DNA from: an uncultured Desulfovibrio sp.
Lineage (GTDB): Bacteria; Desulfobacterota; Desulfovibrionia; Desulfovibrionales; Desulfovibrionaceae
Direction of reading: 5' to 3'
Length of the DNA stretch: 64,000 bases
Assembly (NCBI RefSeq): GCF_910584445.1
Contig: NZ_CAJUBO010000004.1
Coordinates: forward strand, 62,001 to 126,000
Of this stretch, positions 7,825 to 15,780 are shown in pieces (position 1 is the stretch's first letter; the number at the start of each line of letters is the position of its first letter). The position numbers were made by a program, and so were the translations under genes. The notes beneath the pieces are model-generated. The model did not search any database. It was given only the letters and a program-made list of their open reading frames with translations, and had not been told where the DNA came from.

Positions 7825-8933
7825 ACGCCCCGCATTTTCTTCCCTATGGCCGGCAAACCATTGACGAGGACGACATCGCCGCCGTGGTCGAGGTCCTGCG
7901 TTCGGACTGGCTGACCACCGGGCCGGCCGTGGAGCGCTTCGAGGCGGACGTCTGCGCCTATACGGGCGCACGCCACGGCGTGGCCGTCAGCAACGGCACC
8001 GCGGCCCTGCATGCGGCCATGTTCGCCCTGAACATCGGACCCGGTGATGAGGTCATCGTCCCGCCCATGACCTTTGCCGCCTCGGCCAACTGCATCCTCT
8101 ATCAGGGCGGCACGCCGGTCTTCGCGGACGTGGAGGCCGACACCCTGCTGCTGGACCCGTCCTGCGTTGAGGCTGTCATCACCCCGCGCACGAAAGCCAT
8201 CATCGCCGTGGACTATGCCGGCCAGCCCTGCCGCTGGGACGCCCTGCGCGCCATTGCCGACAGGGAGCACCTGGCGCTGGTGGCCGACGGCTGCCATGCG
8301 CTGGGCGCGACCTGCAAAGGCCGCAAGGTGGGGACGCTGGCGGACATCACCGTCTTCAGCTTCCATCCCGTCAAGCATATCACCACGGGCGAAGGTGGCA
8401 TGGCCGTGACCGACGACGCGGGGCTGGCGGCGCGCATGCGGGCTTTTCGCGGCCACGGCATCACCAGCACGGCCAGCCAGCGGGAAAAGTCCGGCGCGTG
8501 GTTCTATGAAATGACGGAGCTGGGCTACAATTACCGGATCACAGATTTCCAGTGCGCGCTCGGCTCTTCGCAGCTCAAAAAACTGGATGGCTGGATCGAC
8601 AGGCGCAACGCCCTGGCGCGCGCATATGACGCGGCCCTTGCGGGGCAGGGAGCCATTCGCCCGCTTGCCCTGCGCGCGGACGTGCGCCATGCCTACCATC
8701 TCTATGTGGTACGCACCCCGGAGCGGGACGAGACCTTCCGCCGCCTGCGGGCCAACGGCATCGGCGCAAACGTGCATTATGTGCCGGTACACCTGCATCC
8801 GTACTATCAGCGATTGGGCTACGCAAAGGGTCTCTGCCCCGCGGCCGAGGCGGCCTATGAAGAAATACTGACGCTGCCACTCTGGCCGGGGATGACGCAG
8901 AAAAATGTTGAATACATCAAGAGGATTATCTGA
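7821..8933 (+). CDS. pseC: UDP-4-amino-4,6-dideoxy-GlcNAc aminotransferase, PseC
   Basis: This 370-residue DegT-family PLP enzyme aminates the PseB product at C4 with glutamate as donor. It starts FLPYGRQTIDEDDIAAVVEVLRS, the typical PseC opening, and has VSNGTAALHAAMFAL, the ADGCHALG aspartate region and the PLP lysine in FHPVKHITTGEGG. It overlaps pseB by four bases and its TGA overlaps the next ATG by one base, so the genes are translationally coupled. Order and family both support the PseC role. Confidence 0.93.
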   Translation: MNAPHFLPYGRQTIDEDDIAAVVEVLRSDWLTTGPAVERFEADVCAYTGARHGVAVSNGTAALHAAMFALNIGPGDEVIVPPMTFAASANCILYQGGTPVFADVEADTLLLDPSCVEAVITPRTKAIIAVDYAGQPCRWDALRAIADREHLALVADGCHALGATCKGRKVGTLADITVFSFHPVKHITTGEGGMAVTDDAGLAARMRAFRGHGITSTASQREKSGAWFYEMTELGYNYRITDFQCALGSSQLKKLDGWIDRRNALARAYDAALAGQGAIRPLALRADVRHAYHLYVVRTPERDETFRRLRANGIGANVHYVPVHLHPYYQRLGYAKGLCPAAEAAYEEILTLPLWPGMTQKNVEYIKRII

Positions 8934-9562
8934 TGCATGAATTGAGTGAGCAGGAAGAGTTTTGGACTGGCGATTTTGGTAATGAATATATTTATCGCAA
9001 TAGTCTTGATAGGTTGCTTGGGCCAGCAACAGCAATGTGGGCGCAAATTTTGCAATATTGCCTGGAGCCTCCTCGTTCCGCGTTTGAAATGGGCTGCAAT
9101 ATTGGCGCCAATTTGTATGCACTGAAAAATTTGCTGCCAGAAATTTCTCTTACTGCTGTTGAAATTAATAGTCAAGCAGCGAATCTGGCAAAGAATACAC
9201 AGGCAACAATATATAACTGTTCAATCTATGATTTTGAATATCCTGCTGATTCCTTTGATTTAGTATTTTCCAGTGGCGTCCTTATTCATATCGATCCAAA
9301 TTTCATTTCTGATATCTATAAAAAGATTTACGCACTTTCAAATAGATATATTTTGATAAATGAATACTATAATCCAACAGCAGTTTCTTTGACGTATCGC
9401 AACCATAAAAATAAACTCTTTAAACGCGATTTCGCGGGGGAAATGTTGGACATGTTTCACGATTTAAGACTTGTAACATATCGTTTTATGTATCATCGCG
9501 ATGCTGTTTTTCCCAAAGGGGATACTACTTGGTTCCTTCTTGAGAAATCAAAAGTGGCATGA
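8933..9562 (+). CDS. pseudaminic acid biosynthesis-associated methylase
   Basis: This 209-residue class I methyltransferase opens with LSEQEEFWTGDFGNEYIYRN, the mark of the methylase family found in pseudaminic acid loci. SAM motif I is AFEMGCNIGANLYAL and a later SGVLIHID matches motif IV. It probably methylates a sugar or intermediate of this operon; the exact target is not known for the family. The coding sequence is much more AT-rich than pseB and pseC directly upstream (many AAT, AAA and TTT codons), which suggests it was acquired separately and inserted into the operon. Confidence 0.85.
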   Translation: MHELSEQEEFWTGDFGNEYIYRNSLDRLLGPATAMWAQILQYCLEPPRSAFEMGCNIGANLYALKNLLPEISLTAVEINSQAANLAKNTQATIYNCSIYDFEYPADSFDLVFSSGVLIHIDPNFISDIYKKIYALSNRYILINEYYNPTAVSLTYRNHKNKLFKRDFAGEMLDMFHDLRLVTYRFMYHRDAVFPKGDTTWFLLEKSKVA

Positions 9563-9749
9563 CGAAATGAAGGTGATAAAAGGCTAACAGCACGTCATGG
9601 CAAGCAAAAATATATATGTTAATCGTGCAATAATTTTCGAGCGCAGGTCCAAACAGATTATCGCCTTTTAGTTTTGATTAGGTATTCGTGAAAATTGCTA
9701 CGTCGACAGGACGTGGTAGAGAAACAACTCATGATTAAGGAGTACAGTT

Positions 9750-10760
9750 ATGGGACATATAAGGACATGTAAAAAATGTGGTTTTATACTCGGTACACGC
9801 CCTGGACTCCTTGAAGAAAATGGCGTTTGCCTGGCGTGTATCAATAGTGAAGAAAAAAAACAAATCAATTTTTCGGAACGTCAACATTGGCTTACAAAAT
9901 ACCTAAAAGAAACGCGTGGGCGCAGTAAATACGATTGTGTGATAGGTGTTTCAGGCGGTAAAGATTCGCATATGATCGTAAAACGTCTGATGGAAAATCA
10001 TGGCATCAAGAATCCATTACTTGTTTCTTTAGTTGATGAATTCACGCTCAGCAAGGCTGGGAAATACAACAGAGACAATATTTCACGTCATTTTGGCGTA
10101 GATCATATGCTTTTCCGCTTTAATCATGATGAATTTTGTGAACAGGCATTGAAAGATTTTAAAGAAAATTTGCACCCTCTACGTTGGTTTGAAACAAAAC
10201 TCTATCAGATTCCTCTGGAGATTGCACAAAATTTTGGAATTAATACTGTTTTTATGGGGGAAAATGGTGCTTTTGAATACGGAGTAAAGAAAGAACTGGA
10301 TATTTTTTGCCCTCTTTCCACTGATGAAACAAAAATTATTTACTTAGGCGCTATCTACCCATACTCAACACAGGATTCACTCAAAGCTGCAACATCCTGT
10401 GGCTTCAAAGACCTTACATGGTTTCATGAATGGTATCGACAGGGGACCATTGAACAATATGCACAGATCGATTCTTTTGGCTATCTTGTACATATTTGGT
10501 GTAAATTTCCTAAGTTTGGATTTCAACGAGTTTCAGACATGGCCTGCCGTTACGTTCGAGAAGGTCGCTTGACACGCGAACAGGCAGTTCAGCTCATACG
10601 AGATAACGATTATCTTCTTGACCCGCTGGCAAAAGATGATTTTTGTCGTACTTTGGAAATATCACCAGCTCACTTTGATGAAGTTGTAGAAAATCATGCG
10701 AATTACAATTTGTTATATAGAGATAGTAATAATGCTCTCAAACGCATTGACTTTAAATAA
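9750..10760 (+). CDS. N-acetyl sugar amidotransferase (PseA/WbpG-like), AT-rich
   Basis: This is a 336-residue PP-loop ATPase. An N-terminal zinc-ribbon-like pair (CKKCG at 7-11 and CLAC about 28-31) is followed by the PP-loop YDCVIGVSGGKDS and the HPLRWFETKLYQIP segment. Enzymes of this group turn an N-acetyl group of a nonulosonic acid or diamino sugar into an acetamidino group using ammonia. Inside a pseudaminic operon the likely role is PseA, making the 7-acetamidino form. The gene is AT-rich like the methylase before it, and a 187-base AT-rich gap with no visible gene separates the two. It differs from the two longer paralogues at 17185 and 21225. Confidence 0.8.
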   Translation: MGHIRTCKKCGFILGTRPGLLEENGVCLACINSEEKKQINFSERQHWLTKYLKETRGRSKYDCVIGVSGGKDSHMIVKRLMENHGIKNPLLVSLVDEFTLSKAGKYNRDNISRHFGVDHMLFRFNHDEFCEQALKDFKENLHPLRWFETKLYQIPLEIAQNFGINTVFMGENGAFEYGVKKELDIFCPLSTDETKIIYLGAIYPYSTQDSLKAATSCGFKDLTWFHEWYRQGTIEQYAQIDSFGYLVHIWCKFPKFGFQRVSDMACRYVREGRLTREQAVQLIRDNDYLLDPLAKDDFCRTLEISPAHFDEVVENHANYNLLYRDSNNALKRIDFK

Positions 10761-10817
10761 AATGAGTACTCTTTCTATGATTTCAATAGTACTTTATTGT
10801 GCATAAGGGATTATGTG

Positions 10818-11522
10818 ATGAAAACGCTTGCCATCATCCCCGCCCGTGGAGGGTCAAAACGCCTCCCGCGCAAAAATATCCTTCCGTTCCTGGGCAAGCC
10901 CTTGATGCTCTGGACATGCGAGGCCGCTCGAGATTCCGGCTGTTTTGACGCCGTCGTCGTCTCGACTGAGGATGGGGAAATCGCTGACATTGCGCGCTCC
11001 AACGGCTTTGCGGTGGATAGACGCCCCGCGTCGCTGGGATCTGACACAGCGAGCTGTGCGGACGTCTGCCTTGAGTTTCTTGATCGCTCGGAGCGGGCCG
11101 GAGTCCATTATGAACGCCTTTGCTGTCTGTACGCCACCGCGCCCCTGCGAAACGCAAAGGATATTCAGCATGTCATGACACGCCTCACGCCTGATGCCGA
11201 TGCAGTTCATGCCGTTTGCGGCTATACTCATCCTCCTCACCAGATGCTGTATCAAAATCTCGAGGGATTTCTGGTGCCCGCCTTTCCGCTGCTGGTTACC
11301 AGAAAATCCCAGGAAGTCCCCGAGGGGGTCATCGGCAATGGCAGTACCTATGCCATCCGCGTTGAAGCGCTCAAGAAATACCGCTCCTTCTATCCTCCCC
11401 GTATCAGAGGCTACCGGATGCCGGCCTTACGTTCCATAGACATCGACACGGCCGAGGATTTTGCCTTGCTGGAAGCCTGCGCGCATTTGCTTGAAAAGGA
11501 AGGACACAGCCATGATATTTGA
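10818..11522 (+). CDS. pseF: CMP-pseudaminic acid synthetase (acylneuraminate cytidylyltransferase family)
   Basis: This 234-residue cytidylyltransferase activates the nonulosonic acid with CTP. The P-loop-like KTLAIIPARGGSKRLPRKNI and the VVSTEDGEIADIA segment are typical of the NeuA/PseF family, and IDIDTAEDFALLEA matches its C-terminal motif. The ATG at 10818 starts directly at the motif; an in-frame ATG further up (10797) would add seven unrelated residues. Its last codons overlap the next gene by 11 bases. PseF rather than NeuA or LegF is chosen from the operon. Confidence 0.82.
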   Translation: MKTLAIIPARGGSKRLPRKNILPFLGKPLMLWTCEAARDSGCFDAVVVSTEDGEIADIARSNGFAVDRRPASLGSDTASCADVCLEFLDRSERAGVHYERLCCLYATAPLRNAKDIQHVMTRLTPDADAVHAVCGYTHPPHQMLYQNLEGFLVPAFPLLVTRKSQEVPEGVIGNGSTYAIRVEALKKYRSFYPPRIRGYRMPALRSIDIDTAEDFALLEACAHLLEKEGHSHDI

Positions 11523-12570
11523 TTGCATGTCTTCCCGTTCGAAACGGCCGGTCAGCATTGTTTTTGAGGCAGGTCCCACCCACGATGGGCTTGTCACCGC
11601 CAAGGCGCTGGTGGATGTGGCTGCGGGAGTCGGTGCGGATGCCATCAAGTTCCAGATCGTTGACGCGAAAAAAATTGTCCCATCCAAAGAAACCTTGTTC
11701 ACCTATGAGGTATTGAAAAGCAGGGACACCGGCGAAAGGGAAATCGTCACGGAATCTCTGCAAGCGATCCTGTCTCGGCGCGAACTGACCTTTCCCGAAT
11801 GGGCGGAGCTTATTGCCTACTGTAAGGAAAAAAAAGTTCTTTTTTTTGCCACCATCAGCAATACCGAAGAAATGGAATTCCTCGCCGCGGCTGGCTGCGC
11901 GTGCGTCAAAATTTGTTCGGGTGACATCAATTACCACCATTTGCTCAGACTGGCAGCACGTTTTCCGTGGGTGGTGCAGATAGACACCGGCAACGCGACT
12001 ATCGGCGAAGTGGAGCAGGCCGTGGACGTTCTGGAGCAGGCCGGATGCCGCAAGATAATCATCAATCATTGTCCCTCGGGCTATCCGGCGCGTCTTGAAA
12101 GCATCAATCTGCGAACGGTGCATACCTTGCGGCAGATGTTCCCCTATCCGGTGGCTTTTTCCGATCACACGCCCGGCGCAACCATGGACATTGCCGCTGT
12201 GGCTCTTGGTGTCGATATGCTGGAAAAAACCATTACGCTGGATCGCTGCATTCGCAGCCCCGAGCACATCATGTCGTTGGAACCGCACGAGGCAGCGGAT
12301 TTTGTGCGGACCATCCGCGAGGTGGAAACAGCCCTTGGCAATCCCCGAAGGATCATGACACCAGAAGAGCGAAGCCAGCCGCCGGTGGCGCGACGCAGTG
12401 TTGTGGCCGCCCGGGATATTGCCGCCGGTGAAATCCTGAAACAGGAGATGCTCGACTATGCCCGTCCCGGTGACGGGCTTCCTGCCCACCTTGATTACCT
12501 TGTTCTTGGGAAAAAGGTACGAAGGACGGTCAAGCAAGGCGAAAAACTCTTCCCGGCGCATGTCGAATAA
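11512..12570 (+). CDS. divergent NeuB/PseI-family sialate synthase-like protein
   Basis: This 352-residue protein has the NeuB fold: a TIM barrel (EAGPTHDGLVTAKALV, GADAIKFQ, HCPSGYPARLESINLRT, FSDHTPGATMDIAAVALG) and a C-terminal SAF domain (RRSVVAARDIAAGEILKQEML). In NeuB enzymes two histidines hold the metal. The one in SDHT is kept, but the one in the next helix (LExH) is replaced by threonine (MLEKTITLDR). The true PseI in the same operon keeps it. The protein may use another acceptor, have lost aldol activity or have a helper role. It overlaps pseF by 11 bases and pseG by 11 bases. Confidence 0.78.
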   Translation: MIFDCMSSRSKRPVSIVFEAGPTHDGLVTAKALVDVAAGVGADAIKFQIVDAKKIVPSKETLFTYEVLKSRDTGEREIVTESLQAILSRRELTFPEWAELIAYCKEKKVLFFATISNTEEMEFLAAAGCACVKICSGDINYHHLLRLAARFPWVVQIDTGNATIGEVEQAVDVLEQAGCRKIIINHCPSGYPARLESINLRTVHTLRQMFPYPVAFSDHTPGATMDIAAVALGVDMLEKTITLDRCIRSPEHIMSLEPHEAADFVRTIREVETALGNPRRIMTPEERSQPPVARRSVVAARDIAAGEILKQEMLDYARPGDGLPAHLDYLVLGKKVRRTVKQGEKLFPAHVE

Positions 12571-13648
12571 CACTGTCCTCCTCATTCGTGCCGATGCCGC
12601 GCCCCGCATGGGCACGGGGCATGTGATGCGCTGCCTTGCGCTGGCGCAGGCGGCTCTGGACGAGGGCCTGGACGTGCGTATGCTCTGCCGGGCAAATGTT
12701 GGCTGGCTGCGGGAGCGGCTGGAAAAAGAACGCATCCCGCTGCATGTGCTGCCGGATGCGCCGCCGGCGGCCGAAGACCCCAAGGCCTTGCTGCGCCAGC
12801 TCCGGCAGGGGGGGCTGCCCGAGGCCGCCGGAACGGATACGCCGGCATGGGTCGTCCTTGACGGGTACCACTTTGATGCGGCTTGCCAGAAAGCCGTCAT
12901 GGACGCGGGCCATCGGCTGCTCGTCATTGACGATTATGCGCATTTGCCCGCCTATCAGTGCCATGTGCTGCTGAACCAGAACCCCGGCGCTGAAACGCTG
13001 GAATATGGCGGCTCCATCGGCCGCAGGCTGCTGGGGCCGAAATACGCGCTTCTTCGGCGGGAATTTGCGGCGGCGCGGGAAAGCGCCGTGCCGCGCGTGC
13101 CGCCAGCGCAACCGGAGAATATCCTGGTCACCCTGGGCGGCGGCGATTTCAGCGACGCTCTGGGAGGCATCGGCGCGCACATGACCGGGTCTGAACTGGC
13201 AGGGCGCACCATTCGCGTCATTCAGGGCGCCATGGACGCGGAGCGCGTGCGCACGGCCTTCGCAAAGTGTCCGGCCCGGCTGGAGATCCTGCCCCGCGTG
13301 GACGACATGGCCGCCCTGCTGCTGGATACCGACCTGTGCATCACGGCAGGCGGTTCAACCTGCTGGGAGCTTTGTTGCCTTGGGGTGCCTTTCCTCACGG
13401 TCGAGGTTGCGGAAAATCAGCGGGAGATCTGCGCCTGGCTGGAAAAAAACGGCATTGCGCCACGCGTTTCAGCGGTCGCGGTGCGCGAGCGGTTGAGCGG
13501 CGGAAACACGGCCCCGGATTCGGTCGTCCAGGGCCTCGTCGATGGCATTGGCGCCCTGAGGGTCGTGCGCTGCATGCAAAACGCCCAAGCGGTATCGGGA
13601 TCAGGGCCGCGCGCCCGTCGCATGTTGCCCTTGGGGGCAGGGCAATGA
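12560..13648 (+). CDS. pseG: UDP-2,4-diacetamido-2,4,6-trideoxy-altrose hydrolase, PseG
   Basis: This 362-residue GT-B-fold hydrolase releases UDP from the diacetamido sugar, the fourth step of pseudaminic acid synthesis. It starts LLIRADAAPRMGTGHVMRCLALA, with the GxGHxxR motif that binds the nucleotide sugar, then VVLDGYHFDAAC, ILVTLGGGDFSD and ITAGGSTCWELCCLGVPFL. The ATG at 12560 overlaps the preceding stop and fits the family start; a longer frame to 12458 lies inside the upstream gene. Its stop overlaps the next ATG. Confidence 0.9.
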   Translation: MSNNTVLLIRADAAPRMGTGHVMRCLALAQAALDEGLDVRMLCRANVGWLRERLEKERIPLHVLPDAPPAAEDPKALLRQLRQGGLPEAAGTDTPAWVVLDGYHFDAACQKAVMDAGHRLLVIDDYAHLPAYQCHVLLNQNPGAETLEYGGSIGRRLLGPKYALLRREFAAARESAVPRVPPAQPENILVTLGGGDFSDALGGIGAHMTGSELAGRTIRVIQGAMDAERVRTAFAKCPARLEILPRVDDMAALLLDTDLCITAGGSTCWELCCLGVPFLTVEVAENQREICAWLEKNGIAPRVSAVAVRERLSGGNTAPDSVVQGLVDGIGALRVVRCMQNAQAVSGSGPRARRMLPLGAGQ

Positions 13649-14727
13649 ACATCCTGTTTCTCGGGCCAGAATGTCCCCGGCTGGAGTACTGCCTCGTCCG
13701 GCATGGGCACAGCGTCCATCGGGAGGAAGGCGCCATTGCCGGGACTTTCGTGCGGAAAGCGGGTTTTGATTTCGGTCTTTCCTACCGATACCAGCATATC
13801 CTGCGTCAGGACGTCATCGACTTCTTTTCAGGCCGCCTCATCAACCTCCATATCGCACTGCTGCCCTGGAACCGCGGCAGCGATCCCAATCTCTGGAGTT
13901 TTCTGGAAGACACGCCCAAAGGCGTGACCATCCACCGCATTGATGCGGGCGTGGACACGGGTGACATTCTTTTGCAGGAAGAAATGCGCTTCGACGAAGC
14001 CGTGGACACGCTCCGCACTACATATGCCGCCTTGTCCAGACGCATTGAACAGCTTTTTTGGGAAAATGCGCCTGAGCTGCTGGCAAACGCCATACCCGCC
14101 CGCAAACAGCGGGGAGCGGGAACCAGCCATAGGAGCAGAGATAAGACTCCGTATCTTTATCTGCTTGAAAAGGCCTGGTGGGACACGCCCGTACGGGAGT
14201 TGCCGGGAAAAGCCAAGCGACAATCATCAGGAGGAAGAGAGAAGCCAACGCTGGTCCCGGTAACACCGGACAATAAGGAATTCCTGTTTCATATCATCAA
14301 TGACGAGCAGGTCAGGTCCATGTCTTTTGAAAGCGGCCCTGTGGACTGGGAAACGCATTGCAGATGGTTCGCGGAGCGTATGGAAGAAAAGAATCCTTTT
14401 TATCTTGGCATGTTCCAGAATGAACCGTGCGGATATGTGCGTTTCCAGGCACGGCGGGGCCGGTGGGAGCGGACGTGCCGGGATGCCGTCATCAGCGTGG
14501 CGCTGCATTCACGCTTTCGCGGCAAGGGGCTGGCAACTCCCCTGCTTCGGGCAGCATGCCATCATGTGCTGCAAACGACTAGTATACGCCGGATCCATGC
14601 GTGCGTTAAGGCGGAAAATTCTGCCTCACTGGCAACATTCCGGCGTTGCCATTTTTCTGAAGTCAGCACGGAGATGATCCACGGCAATGCCAGCGTTACT
14701 TTCCTCTATCCGGGCTATGGGGAATGA
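13645..14727 (+). CDS. formyltransferase - PseH-like N-acetyltransferase fusion
   Basis: This 360-residue protein has two domains. Residues 1 to about 150 are a formyltransferase related to Fmt and ArnA: NLHIALLPWNRG carries Asn67 and His69, and GVDTGDIL gives Asp104, so the catalytic Asn-His-Asp set is complete. Residues about 205-360 form a GNAT acetyltransferase (VALHSRFRGKGLATPLLRAA is the CoA loop), like the PseH-type domains that acetylate UDP-4-amino sugars. No other PseH is in the operon, so this half probably fills that step. The formyl half suggests an N-formyl group on the final nonulosonic acid. Both junctions overlap neighbouring genes by four bases. Confidence 0.82.
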   Translation: MNILFLGPECPRLEYCLVRHGHSVHREEGAIAGTFVRKAGFDFGLSYRYQHILRQDVIDFFSGRLINLHIALLPWNRGSDPNLWSFLEDTPKGVTIHRIDAGVDTGDILLQEEMRFDEAVDTLRTTYAALSRRIEQLFWENAPELLANAIPARKQRGAGTSHRSRDKTPYLYLLEKAWWDTPVRELPGKAKRQSSGGREKPTLVPVTPDNKEFLFHIINDEQVRSMSFESGPVDWETHCRWFAERMEEKNPFYLGMFQNEPCGYVRFQARRGRWERTCRDAVISVALHSRFRGKGLATPLLRAACHHVLQTTSIRRIHACVKAENSASLATFRRCHFSEVSTEMIHGNASVTFLYPGYGE

Positions 14728-15776
14728 ACGAAATGCCTCCGGACTCCATGGAGAGAAAAATGTTTGCCAGAGAAAGCACCTTCATCATTGCCGAGCTTTC
14801 CGCCAACCATAATGGCCGCGTGGAACGTGCGGAGGCCCTCGTCCGCGCCGCGGCCGATGCCGGGGCAGATGCCGTCAAGCTGCAGACCTATACGGCGGAT
14901 ACCATGACCATCCCCTGCGATAGCGAATGGTTCCGCATCAAGGGCACGCTCTGGGAAGGCAGGACGCTCTACGAACTCTATCAGGAGGCAGCCATGCCCT
15001 GGGAATGGCAGCCGCGACTCAAGGCTCTTGCCAATGGCCTTGGCATGGAGTGCTTTTCCACGCCGTTTGACGCCACGGCTGTGGATTTTCTGGAGACCAT
15101 GGATGTTCCCTGTTACAAGGTGGCCTCTTTTGAAGTGGTGGATATTCCGCTCCTGAAAAAAATCGCATCGACCGGAAAACCGGTCATCATGTCCACCGGC
15201 ATGGCTTGTCTGGCGGAAATTGACGAGGCCGTGACCACGCTGCGCGAAAACGGCACACGGGAGCTGGCCCTGCTCAAATGCACGAGCGCCTATCCCGCGC
15301 CGCCGGAGGAGGCCAACCTGCGCACCATCCCGCATCTGGCCCAGGCGTTCACCTGCGTGGCGGGTCTTTCGGATCATACTTTGGGCAGCTCTGTGGCGGT
15401 GGCAGCCGTGGCGCTTGGCGCGCGCATCGTCGAGAAGCATTGTACCCTCTCTCGCGCCGATGGCGGCCCTGACGGCGCCTTCAGCATGGAGCCGGACGAA
15501 TTCAGGCAAATGGTGCGGGACATCCGCACCGTTGAAAAGGCACTGGGAACCGTTTGCTACGACCTGACGCCCCGGCAGCAGGAAAGCAAGGTCTTCCGTC
15601 GTTCGCTCTTTGTCGTCAAGGACATGCAGGCGGGCGAAGTTTTCACGGAAGAAAACGTGCGCTGCATTCGGCCAGGGTACGGGTTGGCACCCAAGTTGCT
15701 TCCTCTTGTTTTGGGAAGGACGGCACGGCGCGCCATCACCTCAGGTACACCTGTTACATGGAATTCAATAGGGTAG
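14724..15776 (+). CDS. pseI: pseudaminic acid synthase, PseI
   Basis: This 350-residue NeuB-family enzyme condenses the 6-deoxy-diacetamido-altrose sugar with phosphoenolpyruvate to give pseudaminic acid. Visible marks are FIIAELSANHNGRVERAEALV, GADAVKLQTYTADTMTI, KCTSAYPAPPEEANLRT, LSDHTLGSSVAVAAVALG and VEKHCTLSRADGGPDGAFSMEP, with both metal histidines (SDHT and VEKH) present. A C-terminal SAF/antifreeze-like domain (RRSLFVVKDMQAGEVFTEENV) closes it. It overlaps the fusion gene by four bases and is the last gene of the coupled pse block. Confidence 0.93.
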   Translation: MNEMPPDSMERKMFARESTFIIAELSANHNGRVERAEALVRAAADAGADAVKLQTYTADTMTIPCDSEWFRIKGTLWEGRTLYELYQEAAMPWEWQPRLKALANGLGMECFSTPFDATAVDFLETMDVPCYKVASFEVVDIPLLKKIASTGKPVIMSTGMACLAEIDEAVTTLRENGTRELALLKCTSAYPAPPEEANLRTIPHLAQAFTCVAGLSDHTLGSSVAVAAVALGARIVEKHCTLSRADGGPDGAFSMEPDEFRQMVRDIRTVEKALGTVCYDLTPRQQESKVFRRSLFVVKDMQAGEVFTEENVRCIRPGYGLAPKLLPLVLGRTARRAITSGTPVTWNSIG

Positions 15777-15780
15777 GGAA

